DNA from: Oceanospirillum multiglobuliferum
GTDB taxonomy: Bacteria; Pseudomonadota; Gammaproteobacteria; Pseudomonadales; Halomonadaceae
DNA length: 58,171 bases
Direction of reading: 5' to 3'
NCBI RefSeq assembly: GCF_900167095.1
Contig: NZ_FUXG01000018.1
Coordinates: 1-58,171 of the forward strand
Positions 41,502 to 50,398 of the stretch are shown here, one piece after another. A program made the position numbers and the translations under genes. The notes under the pieces are model-generated. The model was not told the origin of the DNA. It saw only the letters and a program-made list of their open reading frames with translations, and searched no databases. How positions within the stretch are numbered: position 1 is the first letter of the stretch; every line of letters starts with the position of its first letter.

Positions 41502-42656
41502 TTATGTTGTAGGTTTAGGCTCATTAACCTCTTTGTTTTCTTTTGCTGGTTCTGTCTGACTGGCTCTTTGAGCTTCTATCTGAGCTTGAGCTGTTTTTAA
41601 CTGAATTTTTAAAAGCTCAATATGGCGCTTTAAATCCAACACTTCTTGTAGAATAGCTTCGTGGGATTGACTCAAATTGTTTGCCCGTTGAGCTACTTGC
41701 TGAAACTGCTTGCGTAAAGGTGTGTCACGAAAGTCGGCTTTGTCAAAAACTTTCGAAATAGATAGTAGTTGACCTTCTAAGTCTAATACCAAGCTTTCAA
41801 GCTCATTAGGCTTTGTGATTTTAAGGTTACGTACTTCAGCTGCGACGTTAGTTGTATGAGCTAGCTCAAATTTAACTTTTTTAACGGCCTCACTGATAAG
41901 CTGACTGTTACGAGGGTTGGATTTTACGGTTTGTGTTGCTAACGCAAGTTCTGCTTTGGCTTTTAAGTAGCTAATAGGTGCCTGCTCATTGATTTGCTGG
42001 CTTTTCAATAAATTGAAGTCTTCTTCCAATGGCTTAATATTAGCCTCGAGCACAGTCTCTATTTCTAGCTTTTTTGCCTGATTTAAAAATTCAGCTTGCT
42101 TATTTTGAGCATCTGCTAGCTCTTTGTCTGCAATATAAGCAAAAAGAGACTTGTACATTGACTTCATCTCTTTGAATCTTTCAGGATAGTATTTCTCGCT
42201 GTTGATTTCTTCAAGATAAGCCATTTGCTCTATAGACGGTGAAAGAACTTCGTCTGCTCTAGCTTTTAGTTTTAATAGTTTATCGTATTGAGCATCAACT
42301 TTGGCTATTTCGGCTTGAAATCGCTCGGCATAGGTGCCTGATGAGAAAAATGAATAGCTTTTTACCGCGACAGCTGGATCTTCAGCAAAGTCTTCGTAGA
42401 TATCAACCGCCTTTGACCAAGCTTGCATGGTATCTTGGTAGAGAGAGGGAGAATAAAGCTTCAGTGATTCTGATGACTCAAGCTTAGCTAACCATGTATT
42501 GTATTGTATTTTCGCTTCATCGTAGACACTTTGTGCACTGATACTCGTATCCGGTGGCGTACCTTCAATCTTTCGAATACCTTCATTAATTGTGCTACAA
42601 GCTGAAATAGCTGCGCTGGAGAACAGTACAAGAGCCAGTTTTTTATAATTGCCCAT
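41502..42656 (-). CDS. Predicted coiled-coil lipoprotein of unknown function
   Basis: The 384-residue product starts with a lipoprotein signal peptide, MGNYKKLALVLFSSAAISAC, with the lipobox cysteine at residue 20. A serine follows the cysteine, so outer-membrane sorting is expected. The rest is highly charged and helical, with heptad-like stretches and a clear C-terminal coiled coil (about 325-365, with EVLDLKRHIELLKIQLK). The tail is Glu/Lys/Pro-rich. I recognise no domain. It lies downstream of ilvH on the same strand but behind the ilvH terminator, so it is likely transcribed separately. Confidence 0.65.
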   Translation of the reverse strand: MGNYKKLALVLFSSAAISACSTINEGIRKIEGTPPDTSISAQSVYDEAKIQYNTWLAKLESSESLKLYSPSLYQDTMQAWSKAVDIYEDFAEDPAVAVKSYSFFSSGTYAERFQAEIAKVDAQYDKLLKLKARADEVLSPSIEQMAYLEEINSEKYYPERFKEMKSMYKSLFAYIADKELADAQNKQAEFLNQAKKLEIETVLEANIKPLEEDFNLLKSQQINEQAPISYLKAKAELALATQTVKSNPRNSQLISEAVKKVKFELAHTTNVAAEVRNLKITKPNELESLVLDLEGQLLSISKVFDKADFRDTPLRKQFQQVAQRANNLSQSHEAILQEVLDLKRHIELLKIQLKTAQAQIEAQRASQTEPAKENKEVNEPKPTT

Positions 42657-42764
42657 GGTTTATCCTTGTAACTTGCATGATTAATACTCTGAACTATCTA
42701 ATTAACGTATTCAATTTTCAAGTGTTAATATGTATTTGTTATGATTCAATAATTCTTGTGGTAA

Positions 42765-42797
42765 TAAAAAACCCGCTGTTTTGCAGCGGGTTTTTTT
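42765..42797 (-). terminator. Terminator after ilvIH
   Basis: ACCCGCTG (42771-42778) pairs with CAGCGGGT (42784-42791) around a TTTTG loop, with an A-run before and a T7 run after. Read on the minus strand it is a strong terminator 17 nt past the ilvH stop. It would also work on the plus strand, where nothing needs ending. Confidence 0.9.
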
Positions 42798-42813
42798 AAA
42801 GCAATATGAGTGC

Positions 42814-43305
42814 TTACAAGCTCAGAACTTTCTCGCCACGAGAAATGCCCGATACCCCAGTACGTACCACTTCCAGTACCGCACCTACGCCCATCGCTTG
42901 GATAAACGAGTCTAGCTTTTCGCTGTCGCCTACCATCTGCACTGTATAAGTGGTATTGGTAACGTCAACAATCTGTCCACGGAAAATATCCGTGGTACGT
43001 TTGATCTCGGCACGTTGTGCACCAACCGCTTTCAGCTTAATCAGCATCAGCTCGCGCTCAATATGCACACCTTCAGTGAGATCAACCAGCTTGACCACAT
43101 CAATCAGCTTGTTCAACTGTTTGGTGATCTGCTCAATTACTTGATCAGATCCGATAGTGGTTAATGTCAAACGTGACAAAGTTGGGTCTTCTGTTGGCGC
43201 GACGTTCAACGATTCAATGTTGAAGTTACGCTGAGAAAATAAACCCACCACTCGTGACAGCGCACCTGCCTCGTTCTCCATTAGGATAGAGATAATATGT
43301 CTCAT
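42814..43305 (-). CDS. ilvH: Acetolactate synthase small (regulatory) subunit
   Basis: Regulatory subunit of acetohydroxyacid synthase III, conferring valine feedback inhibition on IlvI. The 163 residues equal the E. coli IlvH length. The N-terminal ACT domain starts RHIISILMENEAGALSRVVGLFSQR, with NIESLNVAPTEDP, and the C-terminal domain follows from about residue 80. It starts 1 nt after the ilvI stop, so the two are translationally coupled. The usual third gene, ilvC, does not follow; a terminator does. Confidence 0.97.
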   Translation of the reverse strand: MRHIISILMENEAGALSRVVGLFSQRNFNIESLNVAPTEDPTLSRLTLTTIGSDQVIEQITKQLNKLIDVVKLVDLTEGVHIERELMLIKLKAVGAQRAEIKRTTDIFRGQIVDVTNTTYTVQMVGDSEKLDSFIQAMGVGAVLEVVRTGVSGISRGEKVLSL

Positions 43306-43306
43306 C

Positions 43307-45025
43307 TTAGGTACGCTCCGTCTTACTCAGCAACATGTCGCGCATTGAGCCTTGTGGAATCTGCATTGGGTAAACGTGTTCTTTTGGATCTACCATGATG
43401 TCGATAAACACCAGTTGATCTTTTAGAGCAAACGCCTTTTCTAATGTAGGTTCTAGGTCTTCAATACGTTCAACACGCATCGCAACGTGGCCGTAAGCTT
43501 CGATCAGCATTTTGAAGTCAGGCAACGACTCCATATAAGAGCTTGAATGACGCTCTTTATAGTTCAAATCCTGCCATTGACGTACCATGCCCAACGATTG
43601 GTTATTCAGGTTCAGAATCTTCACCGGAATACCATATTGCTTACAGGTCGACAGCTCTTGCAGCATCATCTGGAAGCTGCCCTCACCCGTTACCAACGCC
43701 ACATCATTGTCTGGATAGTTCAGCTTGATACCCATTGCCGCAGGCAAGCCGAAGCCCATCGTGCCTAAACCACCTGAGGTGATCCAACGGTTTGGTTTAT
43801 CAAACTTGTAATACTGTGCAGCAAACATCTGGTGCTGGCCTACGTCGGTTACAACGTAAGAGTCGCCTTTGGTCACGCGCCACAGTGCTTCAACTGCTTG
43901 CTGAGGTTTGATCTTGTCGCTGTCATCCGTGCGGTATGGCACAGCGCGGGTGCGCCACTCTGCAATCTGCTTCCACCATTCTGCCAGCGCGGCTGGGTCA
44001 GGTTTGGTTTTGCTCTGGTCGATTAGATCCAGCATCTCAGTCAGTACAGAGTCAACTGGGCCTACAATCGGCACATCTGCGCGTACGGTTTTAGAGATCG
44101 ACGTTGGGTCGATATCCACATGTACGATCTTCGCAGTTGGACAGAATTTGCTGACGTTGTTAGTGGCACGGTCATCAAAACGTGCACCGATACACACGAT
44201 CAGATCTGCGTGGTGCATGGTCATGTTAGCCTCGTAGCTACCATGCATTCCCAACCAACCTACGCTTTGTTTGTCGGTTTGTGGATATGCGCCAATGCCC
44301 ATCAAAGAACTGGTCACAGGGAAGCCTAAAGTTTTGGCCATCTCTGTAAACTGTGTGGATGCCTTGCCCAAAATCACACCACCGCCCGCATACAAAATTG
44401 GACGCTTGGCTTTCATCATCATCTCAACCGCTTTCTTGATCTGACCAGTATGGCCGCGAACAATCGGGTTGTATGAGCGGATTTTCACCTTTTTCGGATA
44501 TTCGTATTCGAAACGATCCGTTGGTGCGGTCATATCTTTAGGTACATCAACGACAACTGGGCCTGGACGGCCTGTTGACGCAATATAGAAAGCTTTCTTG
44601 ATGATTTCAGGGATTTCAGACGCGTGCTTCACGGAAAAACTGTGCTTCACCACAGGGCGTGAGACACCAATCATGTCTGTTTCTTGGAATGCATCTTCAC
44701 CAATAAGATGGCTCATTACCTGACCACAGATCACGACCATTGGGATCGAATCCATGTAGGCAGTGGCAATACCTGTTACGGTGTTGGTTGCACCAGGGCC
44801 TGACGTCACAAGGACGACACCTGGCTTGCCAGAAGCACGAGCATAACCGTCGGCCATATGAGCAGCGCCTTGCTCATGGCGAACTAGAATGTGTTTAACT
44901 TTATCTTGTCGGAATAAGGCATCATAAATATGAAGAGCCGAACCGCCGGGATAACCGTAGATATACTCAACGCCCTCATCCTGCAAGGATCGAACGAGCA
45001 TGTCGGCGCCAGAAAGTAATTCCAC
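43307..45025 (-). CDS. ilvI: Acetolactate synthase large (catalytic) subunit
   Basis: Thiamine-diphosphate enzyme that joins two pyruvates (or pyruvate and 2-oxobutyrate) in the first common step of valine, leucine and isoleucine synthesis. The 572 residues match the family. The catalytic glutamate lies in [16 protein letters not shown] near residue 50. The ThDP/Mg motif is [14 protein letters not shown]...NLNNQSLGM; Glu instead of Asp in GDG is usual in Pseudomonas-type IlvI. It starts with GTG at 45025, with AGGGGG 9 nt upstream. A leader of about 300 nt containing a terminator precedes it. Confidence 0.96.
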   Translation of the reverse strand: MELLSGADMLVRSLQDEGVEYIYGYPGGSALHIYDALFRQDKVKHILVRHEQGAAHMADGYARASGKPGVVLVTSGPGATNTVTGIATAYMDSIPMVVICGQVMSHLIGEDAFQETDMIGVSRPVVKHSFSVKHASEIPEIIKKAFYIASTGRPGPVVVDVPKDMTAPTDRFEYEYPKKVKIRSYNPIVRGHTGQIKKAVEMMMKAKRPILYAGGGVILGKASTQFTEMAKTLGFPVTSSLMGIGAYPQTDKQSVGWLGMHGSYEANMTMHHADLIVCIGARFDDRATNNVSKFCPTAKIVHVDIDPTSISKTVRADVPIVGPVDSVLTEMLDLIDQSKTKPDPAALAEWWKQIAEWRTRAVPYRTDDSDKIKPQQAVEALWRVTKGDSYVVTDVGQHQMFAAQYYKFDKPNRWITSGGLGTMGFGLPAAMGIKLNYPDNDVALVTGEGSFQMMLQELSTCKQYGIPVKILNLNNQSLGMVRQWQDLNYKERHSSSYMESLPDFKMLIEAYGHVAMRVERIEDLEPTLEKAFALKDQLVFIDIMVDPKEHVYPMQIPQGSMRDMLLSKTERT

Positions 45026-45040
45026 CGCAGTGAACCCCCT

Positions 45041-45070
45041 AAAAAAAATAGTTCGAGTGCAAAAACGAAC
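45041..45070 (-). terminator. Terminator in the ilvI leader (attenuator)
   Basis: On the minus strand GTTCG (45070-45066) pairs with CGAAC (45055-45051) around a 10-nt loop, followed by TA and eight T. It lies only 16 nt before the ilvI start codon, inside the leader, so it would decide whether the operon is transcribed. The stem is just 5 bp, hence weak. Confidence 0.6.
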
Positions 45071-45340
45071 AGTTATTCAAAAATGTGGCTGTGATTAAGG
45101 ACAGCCATCTGAATGATTACTTGATCATGCAGGCTCATGACAAGGCTGCCTTACCTGGCACATAGAACCGGATAGGTTCTGCACTCTTCTTCGCACTGGG
45201 TCGGTGCGGGTCGGGGCGTCAGCCAGGCCTGGCGGATAACCTGGGCCTGCTTTCCTTCGGGTGGGTAAAAAAGCCTGTTTACCCTTCGCAGTAGTGGGGG
45301 TGTCCCAATGTCTCTGCGCCCGTAAAATAAGGAGGGGTAG
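45071..45340 (-). ncRNA. Structured 5' leader RNA of ilvI, family not recognised
   Basis: The minus-strand leader between a possible promoter and the terminator at 45041-45070 contains several stems: CGCAG with CTGCG (45314-45318 and 45287-45291), GGGTAAA with TTTACCC (45284-45278 and 45269-45263), CAGGCC with GGCCTG (45249-45244 and 45229-45224), GCAC with GTGC (45207-45204 and 45196-45193), and AGAACC with GGTTCT (45180-45175 and 45169-45164). The dense GC-rich folding stands out from the AT-rich flanks. I do not recognise a known riboswitch. It may bind a ligand or protein, or work by ribosome stalling. Confidence 0.5.
45073..45138 (-). CDS. Possible 21-residue leader peptide of ilvI
   Basis: A small frame (ATG at 45138, stop at 45073) encodes 21 residues including QVIIQMAVL, in all seven Val/Leu/Ile residues. 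Its stop codon lies 3 nt before the terminator stem. A TAAGG sequence stands about 10 nt before the ATG. Attenuator leader peptides of ilv operons are rich in these residues, but a frame this short and this composition can arise by chance. I regard it as a candidate only. Confidence 0.25.
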   Translation of the reverse strand: MSLHDQVIIQMAVLNHSHIFE

Positions 45341-45367
45341 GTTCTAACAGAGTTTGACAGATGTCAA
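45341..45367 (-). promoter_or_regulatory. Candidate ilvI promoter with overlapping inverted repeat
   Basis: On the minus strand TTGACA (45367-45362) is followed after 15 bp by TAGAAC (45346-45341). The -35 is perfect, the -10 is four of six, and the spacing is short. The -35 is one arm of the inverted repeat TTGACA-GA-TGTCAA (45354-45367), which could be an operator. Confidence 0.45.
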
Positions 45368-45440
45368 TAGAACAATAGCGCAAGTGCACAATGACTAGAG
45401 CATATTGCTATTTCTGGGTAGGACAATAAACGTTTACGCT

Positions 45441-45470
45441 AAAAGGAGCCTGTTACTGGTAACAGGCTCA
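45441..45470 (-). terminator. Terminator of the VTPTP lipoprotein gene
   Basis: GAGCCTGTTAC (45446-45456) and GTAACAGGCTC (45459-45469) form a perfect inverted repeat. Read on the minus strand it is followed by CTTTT. It lies 14 nt beyond the lipoprotein stop, before the ilvI promoter region. Confidence 0.8.
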
Positions 45471-45483
45471 TAAAACACTGCCC

Positions 45484-46647
45484 CTATTTTGCGATATATA
45501 AATAGTTTGTTAGGTAATTAATAGAGGTATTGAACCCAGCTACGCTGATGTTGGCTTTGGCGGCGATGTTACCTTCATTGCCACTGAAGTTACAGCTTAC
45601 GATTTCCCAAGTATAAGAGCCTCCGTTACTTGTATTCTGGAATTGGCTGTACTGATCTGCGGAGCAAAACTCTGACTGCGAGCTTGGCTTGGGAACACCT
45701 GAAAGTGTTGTTACAGTTGATGTCCCACTCACATTCACAGTGACTTTTAAATCATAACTTCCAGGCGTAGGTGTTACAGGCGTAGGTGTCACAGGTGTAG
45801 GTGTCACAGGTGTAGGTGTCACAGGTGTAGGTGTCACAGGTGTAGGTATCACAGGTGTAGGTGTTACAGGTATCGCACTTACAGGTGTAGGTATCACAGG
45901 TGTAGGTGTTACAGGTGTAGGTGTTACAGGTGTAGGTATCACAGGTGTAGGTGTTACAGGTGTAGGTGTTACATTGTTTCCTGCTGCAACAAATGCAGGG
46001 AAACTATTCGTGCCGTCAAGAAAAACAGTTACCAGCTCTGAGTAACTCTTAAATGATGTGCTGCTATTTATGGATGCTGCTAAGTTATCTAATACCTTGT
46101 CCCATGGATCTCCTATAACAAACTGCGTTGTAATAGGATTTCCAGTCGGCAAAGTGAAACCTGAGGTTGTTAAAGAGGTTGTTAGGCTTTGTACTGCATT
46201 ATTGAACGCGGTGGTGTCTATCTTAATATTGGTACTCTTAAACCATTCGTCAGGTAAGCTTGATGTTGCTCTGGCTACTGCAAGATTAGTCAGTGGAGAG
46301 ATATTAACAGTGCCTTGTGTTTCAGCAAAACTATAAAGCATAGTACCTAAGACTGTGCTGTTGACTTTTAGAGCGCAGGGGAGGCTTGTGGGTGCCACTG
46401 TCCCTACCCACTTTCCATCAGACCCTGTAGTGACTGCATTTAAGAACCCTGAACCATCTACGCATTTTGCCGTCACGGTTTCATTTGCTATAGCTGCCCC
46501 AGTTGCAGCAGTACCCTCCAGTGTGGCGGTTTTAATGTTTGAGTCAGTAGTGCTGTTACTATCAGCGTCAGTACTGCTAGAATTGCCGCAAGCCGCTAGA
46601 TTCAACACTGTCAGGCCTACAAGTGTACAGGTGGTCAGTCTATTCAT
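45484..46647 (-). CDS. Predicted lipoprotein with VTPTP tandem repeats
   Basis: Function not recognised. The 387-residue product has a lipoprotein signal peptide, MNRLTTCTLVGLTVLNLAAC, with cysteine 20 in the lipobox and glycine next. Residues 40-100 (TLEGTAATGAAIANETVTAKC...DGKWVGTV) look like a carboxypeptidase-regulatory or Ig-like beta domain. A mixed region follows (105-225), then a block of about 14 five-residue units (about 226-295, mostly VTPTP or VIPTP), and a C-terminal domain of about 95 residues with two cysteines. The Pro/Thr block should be a stiff spacer holding the C-terminal domain away from the membrane. It is transcribed alone. Confidence 0.7.
   Translation of the reverse strand: MNRLTTCTLVGLTVLNLAACGNSSSTDADSNSTTDSNIKTATLEGTAATGAAIANETVTAKCVDGSGFLNAVTTGSDGKWVGTVAPTSLPCALKVNSTVLGTMLYSFAETQGTVNISPLTNLAVARATSSLPDEWFKSTNIKIDTTAFNNAVQSLTTSLTTSGFTLPTGNPITTQFVIGDPWDKVLDNLAASINSSTSFKSYSELVTVFLDGTNSFPAFVAAGNNVTPTPVTPTPVIPTPVTPTPVTPTPVIPTPVSAIPVTPTPVIPTPVTPTPVTPTPVTPTPVTPTPVTPTPGSYDLKVTVNVSGTSTVTTLSGVPKPSSQSEFCSADQYSQFQNTSNGGSYTWEIVSCNFSGNEGNIAAKANISVAGFNTSINYLTNYLYIAK
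45766..45973 (-). repeat. 15-bp tandem repeat inside the lipoprotein gene
   Basis: About 14 copies of TGTAGGTGTCACAGG-type units (plus-strand reading) with C/T changes at two positions, and one diverged copy near 45871 that encodes SAIPV. The unit is a multiple of three, so copy-number change alters protein length without breaking the frame. Confidence 0.95.
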
Positions 46648-46870
46648 TTCAGGAACCCCTTAAATCCATATTAATTAGGTGTGATACTTTATAAGGTGAT
46701 AACTTTACAGCTATTGAGCCTTTTAAGTGATCTTTAATATAGTAGTCTAGCTTTATTAGTATTGTCGATAGAGGGTGGTAACAAAACGCTACAATATAAG
46801 ACTTGCTTATCCCTGGTATATGCTCTGATCTTTTCATGGAAAAGATATCTACTTTGATCTGACCACTTTT
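46648..46870. other. Intergenic region between the VTPTP lipoprotein gene and clpB terminator
   Basis: AT-rich stretch upstream of the lipoprotein gene (minus strand). It should contain that gene's promoter, but I could not settle on a convincing pair of boxes. A 62-codon minus-strand frame (46649-46837) has no recognisable features and I do not call it. Nothing else is seen. Confidence 0.5.
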
Positions 46871-46878
46871 AATACAAA

Positions 46879-46912
46879 ATCCCCGCTGCTCACTTCTGCA
46901 AACAGCGGGGAT
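46879..46912 (-). terminator. clpB terminator
   Basis: ATCCCCGCTG (46879-46888) pairs with CAGCGGGGAT (46903-46912) around a 14-nt loop. On the minus strand it is followed by TTTGTATT. It lies 31 nt after the clpB stop. The tail is short, so efficiency may be moderate. Confidence 0.8.
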
Positions 46913-46943
46913 GATTAGGCGCTAAAACTCAGAATAAGGCTGA

Positions 46944-49520
46944 TCAAGCAAACACTAGATCATGCCCTTTAAGTTGCACATGAATGGTCTGGCCGACGGT
47001 AAATTTACCTGACAGGATCTCTTGTGCCAGTGGGTTTTCAATCCAGCGTTGAATGGCGCGTTTTAGTGGCCGCGCGCCATAGACGGGATCAAAACCAACT
47101 TCAACCAACTGGTCTAAGGCATCTTCGGCGATCTCTAAGTTCAGCTCACGTTCGGCTAAACGCTGTTGCAGGCGTTGTAGCTGAATGCGGGCGATGCCTT
47201 TAACGGCTTCTCGACCTAGGCTGTGGAACACCACCACTTCGTCAATACGGTTGATCAGTTCAGGGCGGAAGTGACCGGAAACCACCTCCATCACTTTGTT
47301 TTTCATCTCATCGTACTGTTCGTCTTTACCGCCATAGGCTTGGATCACATCTGAGCCTAGGTTTGAGGTCATCACGATGACGGTGTTACGGAAGTCAACC
47401 GTGCGGCCTTGACCATCGGTTAAGCGGCCATCTTCCAGCACTTGCAGCAAGATGTTGAACACATCAGGGTGTGCTTTTTCAACCTCATCCAACAACACAA
47501 CCGAGTAAGGCTTGCGGCGTACGGTTTCGGTCAGATAACCGCCCTCTTCATAGCCAACATACCCCGGTGGCGCACCGATTAGGCGTGCAACCGAGTGCTT
47601 CTCCATAAACTCGGACATATCAATGCGCACCATCGCCTCTTCGGTATCAAACAGATACTTCGCCAACGATTTGCACAACTCTGTTTTACCCACACCCGTT
47701 GGACCTAAGAACAGGAATGAACCGTTTGGGCGATTCGGGTCAGATAAGCCCGCCCGTGAGCGACGCACCGCATTGGCCACAGCGATAACGGCTTCATCTT
47801 GACCGATGACGCGTTCGTGCAGCGCTTCTTCCATACGGAGCAGTTTTTCACGCTCAGATTCGAGCATTTTACTGACGGGGATGCCTGTCCATTTGGAGAC
47901 CACTTCGGCAATCTCTTCATCAGTGACACGATTACGCAGTAAAACGTGGCTTTCTTTCTGTTCCTCTTGTGCGGCCATTTCTAGGCTGCGCTCAAGGTCA
48001 GGAATAATGCCGTATTGAATTTCAGACATTTTGGCCAAATCACCGGCTCGGCGAGCCACGTCTAAATCCAAACGTGCTTGTTCCAGTTCAGTTTTGATCT
48101 GTTGTGCGCCATAAAGGGCTGATTTTTCGCTTTTCCAGATTTCGTCTAAATCAGCGTATTCACGCTCTAACTCTGTAATTGAAACTTCTAAATGCGCTAG
48201 ACGTTTACGGGTGCCTTCGTCGGTGTCTTTTTTCAGCGCTTCGCGTTCGATTTTCAACTGAATCAGACGACGCTCTAAACGATCCATCTCTTCTGGCTTA
48301 GAGTCCATCTCCATACGAATACGAGAACCCGCCTCGTCAATTAGGTCAATCGCTTTGTCGGGCAGTTGGCGGTCGGTGATATAACGCTGCGACAATTTAG
48401 CGGCAGCAATCAAGGCGCCATCGGTAATGTCTACGCCGTGGTGTAGTTCGTAACGCTCTTTTAAGCCGCGCAGAATAGCAATGGTGTCTTCTTCGGTTGG
48501 CTCATCAACCTGTACTTTTTGGAAGCGGCGCTCTAAGGCGGCATCTTTCTCGATGTACTGACGATATTCATCAAGGGTGGTCGCCCCAACACAATGTAGC
48601 TCGCCACGAGCCAGTGCAGGCTTGAGCATATTGCCTGCGTCCATCGCACCTTCGCCTTTACCTGCGCCCACCATCGTGTGCAGCTCGTCGATAAATAGAA
48701 TAATCTGGCCTTCTTGTTTGGCCAGTTCATTCAATACTGCTTTCAGGCGTTCTTCAAACTCACCTCGGAATTTCGCGCCAGCAATCAGCGCGCCCATATC
48801 CAGAGACAGTACCTTTTTGTTTTTCAAACCTTCCGGTACTTCGCCATTGATAATGCGTTGTGCCAATCCTTCAACAATGGCGGTTTTACCCACACCCGGT
48901 TCACCGATCAATACCGGATTGTTTTTGGTGCGACGTTGCAGTACTTGAATGGTACGACGGATCTCATCATCACGACCAATAACAGGGTCAAGTTTGCCTG
49001 CCAGTGCCCGTTCGGTTAGATCAACGGTGAAGCGGTCTAACGATTGGCGCAGCTCTTCTGCATTTGGGTCATCCACACTTTGCCCGCCTCTAGTTTGATC
49101 AATCGCTTTAGTCAGATTGTCTTTGGTTAAACCACAAGCCCGAATAATTTTACCCGTGTCACTTTGATCAGAAGCTGCTGCCAGTAAGACCAGTTCGCTA
49201 GAAATATATTGGTCTTTACGCTGCTGAGACTCTTTGTCAGCCAAATTTAAGATACGCCCCAACTCTGGAGACATATTGATTTGGCCATCGTTATTGCTGA
49301 TCACAGGCAGAGCGTTAAGCTGCTCTTTCAGGTCATTACGGAGTTTGGTGAAGTCGCCGCCTGCTTGCAAAATCAACGGTCGAATGGCGCTGTCACGTTG
49401 TTCCAGCATCGCCAGAACAAGGTGCACAGGCTGCATTAAATTATGATCACGTCCAACCGCCATTGATTGGGCGTCAGCTAGGGCTTGTTGAAGTTTTCCG
49501 GTTAAACGGTCAACACGCAT
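46944..49520 (-). CDS. clpB: ATP-dependent chaperone ClpB
   Basis: Hexameric AAA+ disaggregase that works with DnaK to recover aggregated proteins after heat stress. The 858 residues match E. coli (857). It has the N domain (about 1-145), the first ATPase domain with [10 protein letters not shown] near residue 205, the long middle coiled-coil domain (about 400-530), and the second ATPase domain with [10 protein letters not shown] near 605. The middle domain shows it is ClpB, not ClpA or ClpC. A sigma-32 promoter lies 85-112 bp upstream. The order clpB-pgeF-rluD//bamD is conserved with E. coli and Pseudomonas. Confidence 0.98.
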   Translation of the reverse strand: MRVDRLTGKLQQALADAQSMAVGRDHNLMQPVHLVLAMLEQRDSAIRPLILQAGGDFTKLRNDLKEQLNALPVISNNDGQINMSPELGRILNLADKESQQRKDQYISSELVLLAAASDQSDTGKIIRACGLTKDNLTKAIDQTRGGQSVDDPNAEELRQSLDRFTVDLTERALAGKLDPVIGRDDEIRRTIQVLQRRTKNNPVLIGEPGVGKTAIVEGLAQRIINGEVPEGLKNKKVLSLDMGALIAGAKFRGEFEERLKAVLNELAKQEGQIILFIDELHTMVGAGKGEGAMDAGNMLKPALARGELHCVGATTLDEYRQYIEKDAALERRFQKVQVDEPTEEDTIAILRGLKERYELHHGVDITDGALIAAAKLSQRYITDRQLPDKAIDLIDEAGSRIRMEMDSKPEEMDRLERRLIQLKIEREALKKDTDEGTRKRLAHLEVSITELEREYADLDEIWKSEKSALYGAQQIKTELEQARLDLDVARRAGDLAKMSEIQYGIIPDLERSLEMAAQEEQKESHVLLRNRVTDEEIAEVVSKWTGIPVSKMLESEREKLLRMEEALHERVIGQDEAVIAVANAVRRSRAGLSDPNRPNGSFLFLGPTGVGKTELCKSLAKYLFDTEEAMVRIDMSEFMEKHSVARLIGAPPGYVGYEEGGYLTETVRRKPYSVVLLDEVEKAHPDVFNILLQVLEDGRLTDGQGRTVDFRNTVIVMTSNLGSDVIQAYGGKDEQYDEMKNKVMEVVSGHFRPELINRIDEVVVFHSLGREAVKGIARIQLQRLQQRLAERELNLEIAEDALDQLVEVGFDPVYGARPLKRAIQRWIENPLAQEILSGKFTVGQTIHVQLKGHDLVFA

Positions 49521-49604
49521 ACTCTTATCCTCATTGCAGCTTGTCGGCCTCAGTAAATAACGGATTACATTGGCGCGACAAGCAAATCATTCTGTTAGAG
49601 CATT

Positions 49605-49632
49605 AAGTGAGGCCGGATCAAGGAAGTTCAAG
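49605..49632 (-). promoter_or_regulatory. Sigma-32 (heat-shock) promoter of clpB
   Basis: On the minus strand CTTGAAC (49632-49626) and CCTCACTT (49612-49605) are separated by 13 bp, close to the RpoH consensus CTTGAAA-N13..15-CCCCATNT. It starts right after the pgeF stop (49640). clpB is a classic heat-shock gene, which supports the match. Confidence 0.8.
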
Positions 49633-49639
49633 TGGTCAA

Positions 49640-50398
49640 TTATTCAGAGGGATCTGAATTAGAGAGCCAAATGACACTGGCCATACGTCCTGTGACCCCA
49701 TCACGTCGGTAGGAGTAAAAACGGGTATGGTCGGCATAAGTGCAGAAGCCGCCGCCAAATATCTGTTTAACCCCTTGTTTTTGTAAGGCTAAACGAGCGA
49801 GCTGGTAGAGATCCGCCATATAATGTCTTAGGCGAAAAGGGCTAGGAGAGAAGCAGTTCACCGCTAAAGAATTTTGATCAATAAAGCGTGCCCTAACCTC
49901 TTCTCCCACTTCAAAATGCTTGCTGCTGATGGCAGGGCCTAACCAGACCATTACTTTTTCTGGCGGCAGCTGTAAGCGAGCCAAAGTGTTTTCTAATATG
50001 CCATCCGCTAGGCCGCGCCAACCTGCATGAGCTACGGCAACACGATCACCATCGGTTGAACAGAAAAATACAGGTAGGCAATCGGCAGTCATCACAACGC
50101 AGGCGTAATCATCGCTGAACGCCACTGAGGCGTCCGCTTCTATGTTGGGCGTAAATTGATCAGCAACAAGGGTGCTATGGGTTTGGTTCAGCCAAAGTAA
50201 TGGATGCTGGGCTCCTACAAAGCTTTGCAGGTCAGCTCGTGCCTGCGCGACTAAGTTAGCCTCATCGCCCACATGCTCAGCCATATTGAAATAATGGTAA
50301 GGCTGAGCACTACCGCCACGCTCGCGAGACGTGACGAGTGTGCGAACATTACTAGGCGCAGGCCAATGTGGTGAAATAAAAGCAAAGGCGTTACGCAT
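49640..50398 (-). CDS. pgeF: PgeF/YfiH family protein (polyphenol oxidase/laccase-like domain; peptidoglycan editing factor)
   Basis: Member of the DUF152/YfiH family. In E. coli YfiH has been described as correcting mis-incorporated residues in peptidoglycan precursors; other members act on purine nucleosides. The 252 residues (E. coli 243) carry the metal/active-site motifs TADCLPVFF, with the conserved cysteine, and VAHAGWRGLADGIL, with the conserved histidine, plus WLGPAIS and RFYSYRRDGVTGRMASVIW at the end. Its start overlaps the rluD stop by 1 nt, so it is coupled to rluD. Confidence 0.92.
   Translation of the reverse strand: MRNAFAFISPHWPAPSNVRTLVTSRERGGSAQPYHYFNMAEHVGDEANLVAQARADLQSFVGAQHPLLWLNQTHSTLVADQFTPNIEADASVAFSDDYACVVMTADCLPVFFCSTDGDRVAVAHAGWRGLADGILENTLARLQLPPEKVMVWLGPAISSKHFEVGEEVRARFIDQNSLAVNCFSPSPFRLRHYMADLYQLARLALQKQGVKQIFGGGFCTYADHTRFYSYRRDGVTGRMASVIWLSNSDPSE

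Noticed and set aside
43307..45025. Apparent loss of the ThDP-motif aspartate (GEG instead of GDG) in IlvI
   Set aside because: Glu at this place is normal for Pseudomonas-type IlvI; the remaining ThDP motif is intact.
45141..45330. Known RNA families for the ilvI leader (4.5S RNA, cobalamin, TPP, RNase P RNA)
   Set aside because: GAAGGAAAGCAGG resembles part of 4.5S RNA, but the partner strand and tip loop are missing. The conserved boxes of the other classes are not found on either strand.
45766..45973. Array of short direct repeats that could suggest CRISPR
   Set aside because: Copies are 15 bp and directly adjacent without spacers, and they encode the VTPTP block in frame: a coding minisatellite.
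46649..46837. 62-codon minus-strand frame upstream of the lipoprotein gene
   Set aside because: No ribosome-binding site, no recognisable features, and AT-rich intergenic composition.
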